This document shows, one piece after another, positions 33,077 to 42,214 of a DNA stretch of 46,801 bases. The notes below the pieces were generated by a model. The model saw nothing but the letters and a program-made list of their open reading frames with translations, did no database searches and was not told where the DNA came from. This stretch comes from Planctomycetota bacterium (GTDB lineage: Bacteria > Planctomycetota > Phycisphaerae > Phycisphaerales > SM1A02). Position 1 is the first letter of the stretch. The number at the start of each line of letters is the position of its first letter. The stretch is taken from assembly GCA_003671025.1 (NCBI GenBank), contig QWPW01000007.1, positions 13,122-59,922 of the forward strand, given 5' to 3'. The position numbers were made by a program, and so were the translations under genes.

Positions 33077-35860
33077 TCACGCGTTCAAGGCCGCTTGCGC
33101 CGCCGCAAGTCGCGCCACGGGAACGCGAAACGGCGAGCAGCTCACATAGTCAAGACCGCACTCGTGGAAGAAGGTGATCGACGCGGGGTCGCCACCATGC
33201 TCGCCGCAAACGCCCAGTTTGAAGGCCTTTTTCTGCTCTTCCGCAACTTCACGGCCCATGTCGCAGGCGAGCGCAACCAGCGTGCCCACGCCTGAAGTGT
33301 CGATCGACTGGAAGGGATCCTTCTCGAGCATTCCTTGCTCAAGGTAAGAAGGCAAGAACGATCCGATGTCGTCACGACTGAAACCAAACGTCATCTGCGT
33401 GAGATCGTTGGTGCCAAACGAGAAGAAGTCGGCGACTTCGCCAATCTCGTCCGCAGTCACTGCCGCGCGAGGAATCTCGATCATGGTGCCGATCGGAATA
33501 TTCAACCCGTTCTTGCCCGTCGCCTTCACGCCCTTCTCGACGCACACCTTGGCAATGGTTTGCTCAGTGAGCGCGCGCAGAAGAACGAGTTCCTTCTTGG
33601 TGCCGACCAACGGGTGCATGATCTCGGGACGTGCATCGATCTTGCGCGCGTTGCAGTCGATCGCCGCTTCAACGATGGCGCGAATCTGCATCTTGAGAAT
33701 CTCGGGATAGGTGATGGCCAAGCGACAACCACGGTGACCGAGCATCGGGTTCGCTTCATGAAGTTGCGAGACGCGTCGCTGCACGTGCTCGAGTGAAAGA
33801 CCCATTTCGCGCGCGAGTTCCGACTGCTGCTTCACGTCGTGCGGAACAAACTCGTGCAACGGTGGATCAAGCAAGCGAACGGTGACAGGGAACCCCGCCA
33901 TCGCGGTGAAGATGCCGATGAAATCTGCGCGTTGGAACGGCAGCAGTTTCGCGAGCGCCTTCTCGCGCGACTCGGTGGTCTCCGCGAGAATCATCTCGCG
34001 AATCGCTGCTGTGCGATCACCGCCGAAGAACATGTGCTCGGTGCGACAGAGGCCAATGCCCACTGCACCAAACTCGCGTGCGCGTCGCGCATCTTCAGGC
34101 GAATCGGCATTCGTGCGCACCTTCATCTCTGCATACTTGTTGGACCACTCCATGACCTTCGCGAAGTCGCCGGAGATCTTCTCGGGGATGGTGGCCTTCA
34201 CTGCGCCGACCATGACTTCGCCAGTTGCGCCATCGATGGAGAGCACATCGTCGCGGCCGAAAGTCCAACCCTTCACATGCACTTGACCCTTGACGGCGTC
34301 GATCGAAAGTTCGCCCGCGCCCACGACGCAGCACTTGCCCCAACCAACCGCAACAACTGCGGCGTGACTGGTCTTGCCACCGGTTGAAGTGAGAATGCCC
34401 ACCGCGCTGTGCATGCCCGCGACATCTTCAGGGCTCGTCTCTTTGCGCACCAACAGGACCTTCTCGCCGTTCTTCGCGCGCTCGACTGCTTCGGCCGCAG
34501 TGAACGCGAGCTTGCCCGTCGCTGCACCAGGACTCGCGCCGATTCCGCGCGTCACTGCCGCGGCACCTTTCTTGTCCGTGGTGGAGAAGAAGGGCAACAG
34601 CAACTGGGTGAGATCGCTCGCGGGAATGCGCTTGATCGCGGTCTTCTCGTCGATCAACTTCTCTTTGACCATCTCGACTGCAATGCGCACCGCCGCTTGC
34701 GCCGTGCGCTTGCCCGTGCGAGTTTGCAGCATGAAGAGTTTGCCGTTTTCCACGGTGAACTCGATGTCTTGCATGTCCTTGTAATGCTTCTCCAACTTCA
34801 CGCGCACCTTCATGAGATGTGCATACGCCTTAGGAAATTCGCGCGCCATTTCTGAGATCGGCTTCGGCGTGCGAATGCCTGCGACGACATCTTCACCCTG
34901 CGCATTCACCAAGAATTCGCCGTAGAAAACGTTTTCGCCGGTGGTGTTGTCGCGCGTGAACGCAACGCCAGTGCCCGAGTTGTCGCCCATGTTTCCGTAG
35001 GCCATCGCCTGCACGTTCACTGCGGTGCCGTTGATGCCCTTGATCTCTTGGATGCGGCGATACTCAATCGCGCGATCGCCGTTCCACGAACTGAACACTG
35101 CCTTGATCGAGTGCTCGAGTTGCAACATCGGGTCTTGCGGGAAGTCGCTGCCGACTTGCTCCTTGTAGACCTTCTTGTATTCCGCAACGAGCTCAATCAG
35201 ACCTTCTGTTGGAACGTCGGTGTCTTCCTTCACGCCGAACTTGGTCTTGATCGCGCTGAACGCATGCTCAAACTTGTGATGATCAACACCCATCACCACA
35301 TCGCCGAACATGTTGATCAAGCGTCGGTACGCGTCATACGCAAAGCGCGGATTTCCCGTGCCTTTCGCGAGTCCCTCAACAGCCTTGTCGGTGAGACCGA
35401 GGTTGAGCACGGTGTCCATCATGCCTGGCATCGACACTGCCGCGCCCGAACGCACCGAGACCAACAGCGGGTCTTTGTCGGAGCCGAACTTCTTGCCCGA
35501 CTCACGCTCGAGCATCTTGATGTTCTTGCGCACGTCATCCATCAAACCCTTGGGCAACTTGCCGCCGAGGGTGTAATAGTTCGCGCACGTGTCGGTGGTG
35601 ATGGTGAATCCCGGTGGAACGGGAAGCCCAATCGAAATCATGTCTGCGAGATTCGCACCCTTGCCGCCGAGCAACATCTTCTGCGACGCGTTGCCCTCAC
35701 ACTTAGTTTCGCCGAAGTAGAAGACCATCTTGCCGGACTTCGCGACGCTCGCGCTCTTGAGCGACTTGGTCTTTGGTGACTTGGTCTTCGGTGACTTGGT
35801 CTTCGCGTTCTTGGACTTCGATGACTTTTGCGCGGACTTCGCGGACTTCTTGCTCGCCAT
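33077..35860 (-). CDS. ppdK: pyruvate phosphate dikinase with basic SPKTK-rich N-terminal tail
   Basis: A 927-aa enzyme interconverting pyruvate, ATP and phosphate with phosphoenolpyruvate, AMP and pyrophosphate. The nucleotide-binding domain begins at KMVFYFGE with LLGGKGANLADM; the swivelling phosphohistidine is in GGKTSHAAVV at His 499, and the PEP domain ends with GVCGEHGGDP (Cys 885). Compared with the well-studied Clostridium symbiosum enzyme (His 455) the offset is 44 residues, exactly the length of an extra N-terminal tail made of Lys, Ser, Ala, Thr and Pro with three near-identical SPKTK-type units. Such a tail is not part of the family and resembles histone-H1-like basic segments. 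The start at 35860 has a weak ribosome site; the long upstream extension overlaps the pabB gene and is not real. Confidence 0.94.
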   Translation of the reverse strand: MASKKSAKSAQKSSKSKNAKTKSPKTKSPKTKSLKSASVAKSGKMVFYFGETKCEGNASQKMLLGGKGANLADMISIGLPVPPGFTITTDTCANYYTLGGKLPKGLMDDVRKNIKMLERESGKKFGSDKDPLLVSVRSGAAVSMPGMMDTVLNLGLTDKAVEGLAKGTGNPRFAYDAYRRLINMFGDVVMGVDHHKFEHAFSAIKTKFGVKEDTDVPTEGLIELVAEYKKVYKEQVGSDFPQDPMLQLEHSIKAVFSSWNGDRAIEYRRIQEIKGINGTAVNVQAMAYGNMGDNSGTGVAFTRDNTTGENVFYGEFLVNAQGEDVVAGIRTPKPISEMAREFPKAYAHLMKVRVKLEKHYKDMQDIEFTVENGKLFMLQTRTGKRTAQAAVRIAVEMVKEKLIDEKTAIKRIPASDLTQLLLPFFSTTDKKGAAAVTRGIGASPGAATGKLAFTAAEAVERAKNGEKVLLVRKETSPEDVAGMHSAVGILTSTGGKTSHAAVVAVGWGKCCVVGAGELSIDAVKGQVHVKGWTFGRDDVLSIDGATGEVMVGAVKATIPEKISGDFAKVMEWSNKYAEMKVRTNADSPEDARRAREFGAVGIGLCRTEHMFFGGDRTAAIREMILAETTESREKALAKLLPFQRADFIGIFTAMAGFPVTVRLLDPPLHEFVPHDVKQQSELAREMGLSLEHVQRRVSQLHEANPMLGHRGCRLAITYPEILKMQIRAIVEAAIDCNARKIDARPEIMHPLVGTKKELVLLRALTEQTIAKVCVEKGVKATGKNGLNIPIGTMIEIPRAAVTADEIGEVADFFSFGTNDLTQMTFGFSRDDIGSFLPSYLEQGMLEKDPFQSIDTSGVGTLVALACDMGREVAEEQKKAFKLGVCGEHGGDPASITFFHECGLDYVSCSPFRVPVARLAAAQAALNA
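35760..35804 (-). repeat. 15-bp tandem repeat coding the SPKTK units
   Basis: Three head-to-tail 15-bp units at 35760-35774, 35775-35789 and 35790-35804; the last two are identical and the first differs at a few positions. They encode the TKSPK-like repeats of the ppdK tail and keep the frame. Confidence 0.85.
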
Positions 35861-36032
35861 GGTGTGAGTGCTTTCGGGTGGTGTGCGTGCGCGGACTCTT
35901 CGGGCCGCGGTGAATCGTCGAGTGTACAACCGCTTCAAGTGCGCGCAATCGCTGTGATTCATTGGGCGCGCGCGAAGGTGTCGCAGTGTGTCAAGACGAT
36001 CATTTGCTCGAAAGCGAGTGCAAGCAAACCCG

Positions 36033-37472
36033 ATGCTCGTCGTACGATCACGCCTCCTCGTGGCACTGGTCTCAACCATCAACGCATCCGCCCACCGCGA
36101 GTCTGCACTCGCGGCCGATGTGTTGTTGCGTTGGCCTGCAGATGAGCCACTCGCAGCACTGGTTTCGGGAGGCGCCAACAACGCGCAGAACACATGGTCG
36201 ATCTTCGCGCGTCCTCGCAAGACCGTCACCATCGCTGGTGACATCGCTCCACATGAAGCGCTGCAACAACTCAATGATGCGCTGGCCACGACACCGCGCG
36301 TGTTGGATTCGAACTCATGCGATCCTCACGGCATGCACGATGGCGCGCCTCCATTTGCGGGCGGATGGGTTGTCGCGTTGGGATACGAACTCGGCGCGTG
36401 CTTCGAACCGCGCGCGCAGCACATCGCGCGAGTGAGTAACCATCCGCGTGCGGTGCTGCATTGGTGCCCCGATGCGTGGTGCCTCAATCACGCGACGGGT
36501 GCGTTGCACGCAGTCGGTGCGCCGCCTGCGTTGGCATCAGATGAACAACGCGACGCATGGCAACTCGACGCGGTCCACGCATGCACCAGCGATGCGCAGT
36601 ACGGCGAACTTGTCGCACGAACGGTGGAACACATCCATGCAGGTGATGCGTTTCAAGCGAGCATCGCGCGACGCTTTGAAGCATCGCTCACCGGAAGCGC
36701 ACGCGCGTTTGCACACGCGGCCATCACAGAAAATCGCGCATGGTTTGGCGCGTTGATCGAACTTCCATGTGGTGGCGCGGTGATCTCGATGAGTCCCGAA
36801 CTTTTCTTGCGCGTGCGCCGTGACGGTTCGGTGGTCACGCGACCGATCAAGGGCACGAGACCACACACGGTCTGCAGCGGTGAACTCATCGACAGCGAAA
36901 AAGATGCCGCAGAACTCGCGATGATTGTCGACCTCATGCGCAACGACCTCGGGCGCGTCGCAGAGATTGGATCAGTCGCCGTCACCCAAAGTCGCGTGTT
37001 GGAAACACATCGCACCGTGCATCATGGTGTCGCCGAAATTTATGCACAGCTGCGCGACGATGTTTCGTGGATGGACCTGCTGCGCGCGACATTTCCGCCG
37101 GGCTCAGTGACGGGAGCGCCGAAAGTTCGCGCGATGCAAATCATCGATGAACTCGAGAACGCGCCGCGCGGGTTTTACTGTGGCGCGATCGGCTTCATCT
37201 CACACAACGGTGAAGCGGCGTTGAACGTGGCGATTCGCACGGCGCAGGTTTCTGCGCTCCGAGACGATGGTTCGCGTGTACTTCACTATCACGCAGGATG
37301 CGGCATCGTGGCGCAAAGTGAAGTCGCCTCGGAAATCGCTGAGTCGCATGCGAAGACGCGCGCGCTGGTGCAGCTCTCGCGCGACGATCTTGCGCTCACG
37401 CCGCGCGAAGATCTTGCGCTCACGCCGCGCGGCGATCTTGCGCTCACGCCGCGCGGCGATGCGAGTCGGTGA
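36033..37472 (+). CDS. pabB: aminodeoxychorismate synthase component I
   Basis: A 479-aa chorismate-binding enzyme that makes 4-amino-4-deoxychorismate for folate. The diagnostic lysine of PabB is present in PIKGTRPH, where anthranilate synthase TrpE has Ala (PIAGT), so PabB is preferred. Other motifs: DLMRNDLGRVAEIG, HHGVAEIYAQL, PPGSVTGAPKVRAM and YHAGCGIVAQSE. No glutaminase subunit (pabA) is in the window. The C-terminus after the conserved SHAKTRAL helix is an unusual tail of three DLALTPR units coded by a 24-bp tandem repeat. Start at 36033; an upstream in-frame ATG at 35988 would add basic residues. The last 29 bases overlap the convergent PilZ-like gene. Confidence 0.92.
   Translation: MLVVRSRLLVALVSTINASAHRESALAADVLLRWPADEPLAALVSGGANNAQNTWSIFARPRKTVTIAGDIAPHEALQQLNDALATTPRVLDSNSCDPHGMHDGAPPFAGGWVVALGYELGACFEPRAQHIARVSNHPRAVLHWCPDAWCLNHATGALHAVGAPPALASDEQRDAWQLDAVHACTSDAQYGELVARTVEHIHAGDAFQASIARRFEASLTGSARAFAHAAITENRAWFGALIELPCGGAVISMSPELFLRVRRDGSVVTRPIKGTRPHTVCSGELIDSEKDAAELAMIVDLMRNDLGRVAEIGSVAVTQSRVLETHRTVHHGVAEIYAQLRDDVSWMDLLRATFPPGSVTGAPKVRAMQIIDELENAPRGFYCGAIGFISHNGEAALNVAIRTAQVSALRDDGSRVLHYHAGCGIVAQSEVASEIAESHAKTRALVQLSRDDLALTPREDLALTPRGDLALTPRGDASR
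37386..37457 (+). repeat. 24-bp tandem repeat in the pabB 3' end
   Basis: Three 24-bp units at 37386-37409, 37410-37433 and 37434-37457, starting GATCTTGCGCTCACGCCGCG; units two and three are identical and unit one differs in its last triplet. The frame is kept. The stop codon of the convergent PilZ-like gene (37444-37446) lies inside the third unit. Confidence 0.93.
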
Positions 37473-38304
37473 GACGCGCAATCGCTTGCACCAACTGCTC
37501 GCCCACGACGCGTTGATGCGCGGGATTGAAATCGAAATCAAAGGAAATGCCCGCGTAAATGCGATGCGAACTGTCCATGTGAGTGTGCACCACTCGCGCG
37601 GCGGCGCAAATCGGAACAGGCATGATGTCGCCCAGTGTGAAGCGCAACCAAAACATGCGATGACGCGAAAGTGAAGCCGCGTCGCTCGCCTCGACGAGTA
37701 CGCCAAGTCCACCGCCGCCGAGATTCACCAACGTGGCGCGAAAGCCGGGACCGACAGTGGGCAGCAAATCATCGGACGTTGGCAACGGCGCTTCGCCGGC
37801 CATCGCAGCCTTGAATGCGAGTTCACTCGCGCGCTCTGCAGGCAGAACTGAACGCGGCTCGAGCAGCGGCCACATGTCAACTTTGGGAAGCGTGACGCCG
37901 CCCACATCAACGCGGGTGGTGCGACGCAAGCATCGCTCGACATGATCCGGAAGCGTCAGTCGCACACCGCGATGCGTGCGCGGATAGGGAGCGCGCGCGG
38001 TCCATGCACCCGTGACGACGGTGCGAAACATCCAACGATTTTGTCCGATAGCAATCGCGCATACGAGCGGCGTGCCTTCGGGCAACTCCACCGCGCGACC
38101 AAGGGCGAAGGGCAAATCGACCGAGACTTCGCTCTGCGACAACTCAAGCACGCGCACGCGCCACACCAAGTCTGTTGAATTGAGAATCGACTCGTCGCTG
38201 CCCGCGCCATCGCGCGCCACTGCGATCTCGATCGCACCGTCGCGGTCGCGCAGTTGTTCGAGTGAGCGTCGCCACTCGGTTGTTCGTGATCTTGATGCTG
38301 GCAT
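37444..38304 (-). CDS. PilZ-like domain protein
   Basis: A 286-aa cytosolic protein. The C-terminal part has a PilZ-like pattern: RRTTR (RxxxR, residues near 140), VNLGGGGLGVLVE in place of the usual D/NxSxxG strand, and a RIYAGISFDF ending typical of the barrel. The N-terminal half (EVSVDLPFALGRAVELPEGT) resembles the YcgR/flagellar-brake N-domain. PilZ proteins bind cyclic di-GMP; the Ser of the second motif is Gly here, so binding is uncertain. The start at 38304 has GGAG about eight bases upstream. Its 3' end overlaps pabB by 29 bases in opposite orientation. Confidence 0.78.
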   Translation of the reverse strand: MPASRSRTTEWRRSLEQLRDRDGAIEIAVARDGAGSDESILNSTDLVWRVRVLELSQSEVSVDLPFALGRAVELPEGTPLVCAIAIGQNRWMFRTVVTGAWTARAPYPRTHRGVRLTLPDHVERCLRRTTRVDVGGVTLPKVDMWPLLEPRSVLPAERASELAFKAAMAGEAPLPTSDDLLPTVGPGFRATLVNLGGGGLGVLVEASDAASLSRHRMFWLRFTLGDIMPVPICAAARVVHTHMDSSHRIYAGISFDFDFNPAHQRVVGEQLVQAIARLTDSHRRAA

Positions 38305-38415
38305 GGGGGCTCTCCAAGCGCGACAAAAATAGCGCGCGTGACTCGTCGGAAATCTCGTGTTGGAACTCAACGCGTCCTTCGCCACACCGAGCGAAGTCGG
38401 TGTGAGGACTTGCAA

Positions 38416-38908
38416 TCAATCGGCTCGAATCGCCGCAAGGTTTTGCCAAAGCAACGCGCGAAAGGCCAGAACGAGTGATTGGTGGGAACTCGCCTCGCTC
38501 GCGGATGGCGTATGTCCGCCGTATCGGACGCGATAGAACTGCTCCGCGATCTCTGCGAACGCGAGTCCGACCGCGTGATCGCGCGTCCCGAGCTCCAGTG
38601 CAAACGCGCGCGGGGTCAGATGCCTCGGCTTCGACACGCCCACCGAGTCCAGTTCCCGCAGCGCTTGCGCGTAAAACGCCGCATCGCGAAGAAGTATCCG
38701 CTGTTGTGCGGCAGTCAATCCTTCGACGTGCAACAACTTGCGCACGCGATTGCGATGGACGCGCACAATCAACATGGCCAACGTGGCGGTGGTCGCACCA
38801 AGCGCGATGATCGCAAACCAAAAAGCGCTGGCGCCCGCGCCGAGATTGAATCGCGCGGCCAACGTGCGCAACGCATTGCTTGCCGAGGTCATGCGCTCAC
38901 CGAGCGCC
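38416..38908 (-). pseudogene. cut-off C-terminal part of the TgpA-type protein
   Basis: This stretch continues the TgpA reading frame after removal of one copy of the 172-bp duplication. It encodes the last membrane helix region (ASAFWFAIIALGATTATLAM) again, and then a DUF4129-like cytosolic tail: LLHVEGLTAAQQRILLRDAA, LTPRAFALELG, FAEIAEQFYRVRYGG. Because 172 is not a multiple of three, translation from the main gene stops at 38897 before reaching it. It is coded as a separate open frame with an ATG at 38940, but has no ribosome site. It could be a true disrupted domain, or the duplication could be an assembly error and the gene whole. Confidence 0.8.
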
Positions 38909-39080
38909 CTTGCGCACGCGATTGCGATGGACGCGCACAATCAACATGGCCAACGTGGCGGTGGTCGCACCAAGCGCGATGATCGCAAACCAAAACGCGC
39001 TCGCGCCCGCGCCGAGATTGAATCGCGCGGCCAACGTGCGCAACGCATTGCTTGCCGAGGTCATGCGCTCACCGAGCGCC
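38737..39080 (-). repeat. 172-bp tandem duplication inside the transglutaminase gene
   Basis: Copy one is 38737-38908 and copy two is 38909-39080, directly abutting. They differ by eye at only two positions, both silent third-codon changes in alanine codons when read in the TgpA frame. The unit covers the codons for the last membrane helix and its flanks. Confidence 0.95.
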
Positions 39081-40876
39081 GCGCGCCACTGCGACTGCAT
39101 GCCTTGCGCGATGGTGGTCTGCGCGGCGGCGTCGTAGGCAACCACACGCGAGTTCCACAAGAACTCGACGCGTCCATAGATCCAACGGAATCGATCGATG
39201 AACGAACGGTTTTCTCCCGCGATACGCAGCAGCGTGTCTTCCGGCGTGGCATCGACCGCGGTCCACGCGAACTCACCCGTGCGCACTTCGACCCACGCAT
39301 GTGCGTTGGATTCGCGCACCACATAGTGCATCGCGTCATCATCAAACTCGATCGCGATGAAGCCGGTGACGACGCGCGAGTCCACGCCGAGCGCACGCAG
39401 CGCTGCGCACAGTCCACTCGCGAAGTACTCGCAATGACCGTTGCGCGAACTCTGCAAGAACGTCACGATCGGATCTTCATTCTCCACGCGCGCGTTGGAC
39501 GAAAGATCGGTGCTGTAAGTGAAGTTGGCCTTCATCCAACTCGCGAGTGCGCGCGCGATTTCGCGGTTGTATGTCCAGCGAATTGCCGCATCACTGTCTG
39601 CTTGCGGCTCGGATGGAAGGTTGGATCCTGCTTTGGCGCTGTTCAACATGCTCTGCGCGATGGCGCGCATTTTGGGAACAGGAAAGCTCACCGCGCGCTC
39701 AGTGGAGGACTCGCTCGTCGCCAGCGATTCGAGCAGCGCGGTGGACGGCTGCTGATCCACTTGCAATCGGTAACTCCAGTAACGCCCGACACGATCAGTG
39801 CTCACATCACGCAGGAGCATGGTCGTCGGATCGAACGCGATCAGTCGCGTCTCGGGCGTTGCCATCGCGACCGGCGCATAGAGCGAGAAGACCACGTCCG
39901 TGGCCAACGAACGCATTTCGATTTCTGCGATCGAGTCATTGAGCGAAGCCTCCACGTCGCCACGCCCGATCTTGCTGAGGTGATCCCCCACCGACGTGCG
40001 AAAGGTTTGAATGCTGGTGGAACGACGATCCGAACTCCATCGCTGTTGATTGGGGTCGTAGTGATCGAGCACTGCTCCGCGTAACAGCAGCGGACGCACT
40101 GCGCGATGAAGCGCGCCCGACGAATCTTTCCAACGCACGGTGAAGAGTTCGCGCCGACTGTCATTCACGCGATCACGATTTCCCAACTGAATCTCATCGT
40201 TGAAACCGGAGACGCTGTGACCGTGGCGAGGTCCCCCAGTTCGCCCCGAGAAACGCGGAAAGAGCACGAAAACGCCTGCGCTCAGCGCAAAGATGGTCGC
40301 GGTCGCGATGATGACCAATCCGCGAAACTGTGGCGCGGCACGACGCCCGATGGCGATCTCGAGCGGCAACGCAAAGCCCGCATTCGCGGCGCGACTCGCG
40401 CGCGCGCTCTCGGCGCTGAGCGTGAGTCGCCACAGCATCGTGGTCCACACCGCCAGCGCGGCGTACACCAAGACCAACACGCCAAACACCAGTTGCACGC
40501 TTTCGAGACAACCGGCAACGACGAGCAACGTCGCCAAGGTCAAGCGTTGACGATCTTCGCTGTTCGTGCGATGCGCAAACAGTTTGATCACGAGCAACCA
40601 CAACAAGAACTCACCCAGCACCGCCATCGCTTCGACGAGATCTCGAAACATCATGAAGTCGTAGGCGGTCCATGCCAACAGCGAAACCACCAACAGGTTC
40701 GCCACCCATTCAGGTAGCGCGCGTCCTCGAGGCCCTTCGGTGACATACCAACTCGAGGTCGCCAACACGACACCGATGAACAGCATGGTGAAGTCAAGCT
40801 CAGCGATGGCAAACGAAATGATCGCGAGCAACACCAACAAGAAACTCGCGATGCGATATTGGCGCAGCAGCGTCAT
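38897..40876 (-). CDS. TgpA-type membrane transglutaminase-like protein, truncated at the C-terminus
   Basis: A 659-aa protein with about six N-terminal membrane helices, a periplasmic transglutaminase-like domain and one more helix near the end. The Cys-His-Asp triad is seen in GHCEYFASGLCAALRALGV (Cys), SNAHAWVEV (His) and WTAVDATPED (Asp), with the N-terminal DUF3488-like helices ahead. Family members end in a cytosolic DUF4129 domain; here the frame runs into a stop (VRKGAR) because of a 172-bp tandem duplication, and the missing domain lies downstream in another frame. The start overlaps the DUF58 gene stop by four bases (ATGA), the usual DUF58-TgpA pairing. Catalysis in the periplasm may survive; the cytosolic tail would be lost. 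Confidence 0.88.
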   Translation of the reverse strand: MTLLRQYRIASFLLVLLAIISFAIAELDFTMLFIGVVLATSSWYVTEGPRGRALPEWVANLLVVSLLAWTAYDFMMFRDLVEAMAVLGEFLLWLLVIKLFAHRTNSEDRQRLTLATLLVVAGCLESVQLVFGVLVLVYAALAVWTTMLWRLTLSAESARASRAANAGFALPLEIAIGRRAAPQFRGLVIIATATIFALSAGVFVLFPRFSGRTGGPRHGHSVSGFNDEIQLGNRDRVNDSRRELFTVRWKDSSGALHRAVRPLLLRGAVLDHYDPNQQRWSSDRRSTSIQTFRTSVGDHLSKIGRGDVEASLNDSIAEIEMRSLATDVVFSLYAPVAMATPETRLIAFDPTTMLLRDVSTDRVGRYWSYRLQVDQQPSTALLESLATSESSTERAVSFPVPKMRAIAQSMLNSAKAGSNLPSEPQADSDAAIRWTYNREIARALASWMKANFTYSTDLSSNARVENEDPIVTFLQSSRNGHCEYFASGLCAALRALGVDSRVVTGFIAIEFDDDAMHYVVRESNAHAWVEVRTGEFAWTAVDATPEDTLLRIAGENRSFIDRFRWIYGRVEFLWNSRVVAYDAAAQTTIAQGMQSQWRAALGERMTSASNALRTLAARFNLGAGASAFWFAIIALGATTATLAMLIVRVHRNRVRKGAR

Positions 40877-42066
40877 GCGCGCTCCTCCGCTGCGCCGACG
40901 CTTGATGCATCGGCGTGGGTGGTTGATTCGCTGGCGGCGCGCGTGATCTCACACATCGACTCCAACTGCCGCGCGGTGAAGTGCCACGAATCACGCGGAG
41001 CGATGGTGGTGTCGCTGCGATCAGGATGCACCGCGATGATCGTCGCGCGTTCGTCGCTCGAAGCGATCCCGTTGCCCACCGTTCGCGGCGCATCGAGATC
41101 AAGCGCCGCCAACAGCGACATCAGTTTTTCTCGATGAAAGTGACCGCGACGCAAGGCAATCGGCGGCAAATCGACGCCGGCCACCGAGAGTGCGAATTCG
41201 TATCCCATGCGATCAGCGAGCGAAAGCAAACTCGCGGCGAGCACGATGGCGGACTCTTCGAGATCGCGCGCACGCTCGTTGGCCGTCACGCGAAGCGAAT
41301 CAGTGGGACTGCGTAAATCGAGGAGGACACGCACTCGTGGCGGAACGGCGCGACTGCGTTCGATGGTCGCGAGTCGACCAGTGCCTGCTAATCGCTTCCA
41401 CGCGATCTGCCGCACGCTGTCACCCGCGCGATACTCGCGCACTCCGAAGTAGTCATCGCCACCGCCCGCACTCGACGCAAGTCGTTGACCACCAACACCA
41501 CCTGCGGTCACCCGCGCCAAAATCTCGTGGCGCAAGAAACGAATCTCTGGATGAATCAGCACATCACCTGACTGCGCAAATCGCAGCACTCTGCGCAGCA
41601 ATCCAAAGGGAAATGTGGTCGAGACTTCAAAGTCGCACAGACGCACGGGTCCGCGTCGCATCGGTTGGAACACTGACTCGGCGTGAACAGTGTCACGCGG
41701 ACCAGCGTGCAGAATCCATGCGTCGCCCACGCAACGAAGTCGCTCGCTGGTGAGGACTTCGTGCGCATGCAGGTCGTACACGGGAACGTAGCGCGAGATG
41801 TTGCGGATTTCGTAACGGACAATCAGCGGTTCACCGACGCGACCGCGACGAGGCTCGATGCGCAGAGCGCGCACGCGCCGCATCAAAATGCCCGATGCGA
41901 AAGTCGAGATGATCATCGCCGCGACCAACGCGCTGAAGACCCACACCAAGAGATTGTTGGGGCGACTCGCCGCAGCGAGTCCGATCACGATCACGACCGC
42001 GATGTAGACCGCGCCTGCACGGACGAGGCGCGTGCGTCGACGCGGAAGTTGTGTGACCAACGACAC
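40873..42066 (-). CDS. DUF58 domain protein
   Basis: A protein of about 397 aa. Two hydrophobic segments open it (AGAVYIAVVIVIGLAAA, then VWVFSALVAAMIISTFASG), followed by a beta-sandwich part (EPLIVRYEIRNIS) and the DUF58 core with GDDYFGVREYRAGDSVRQIAWKRLAGTGRL, the family signature, and a VWA-like end. Such proteins accompany MoxR ATPases and TgpA-type transglutaminases; function is unknown. The GTG at 42066 is a guess: it lies just before the first helix, but the frame stays open to 42306 and no ribosome site decides it. The stop overlaps the TgpA start by four bases. Confidence 0.85.
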   Translation of the reverse strand: MSLVTQLPRRRTRLVRAGAVYIAVVIVIGLAAASRPNNLLVWVFSALVAAMIISTFASGILMRRVRALRIEPRRGRVGEPLIVRYEIRNISRYVPVYDLHAHEVLTSERLRCVGDAWILHAGPRDTVHAESVFQPMRRGPVRLCDFEVSTTFPFGLLRRVLRFAQSGDVLIHPEIRFLRHEILARVTAGGVGGQRLASSAGGGDDYFGVREYRAGDSVRQIAWKRLAGTGRLATIERSRAVPPRVRVLLDLRSPTDSLRVTANERARDLEESAIVLAASLLSLADRMGYEFALSVAGVDLPPIALRRGHFHREKLMSLLAALDLDAPRTVGNGIASSDERATIIAVHPDRSDTTIAPRDSWHFTARQLESMCEITRAASESTTHADASSVGAAEERA

Positions 42067-42214
42067 GTTGCCATTGTGGCATGGAGTCGCATTCACGGCG
42101 AGAGCGCCGCGGTACGTCACGCGAGTCCTGGCAATTTTCAGGGAAAAACGGCCGCTAACAGAGGAACGGTCCTTACTCGACGCGTCGGTGCGATGCGAGG
42201 ACTCAACACCACGC

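Noticed and set aside
35988-36289. Divergent overlap of ppdK and pabB from long upstream frames
   Set aside because: The conserved cores and the 44-residue offset place the starts at 35860 and 36033, leaving a normal divergent intergenic region.
38738-40084. 448-codon plus-strand frame with an internal repeat
   Set aside because: It is antisense to the transglutaminase gene, and its repeat is just the 172-bp duplication. The product has no recognisable motif.
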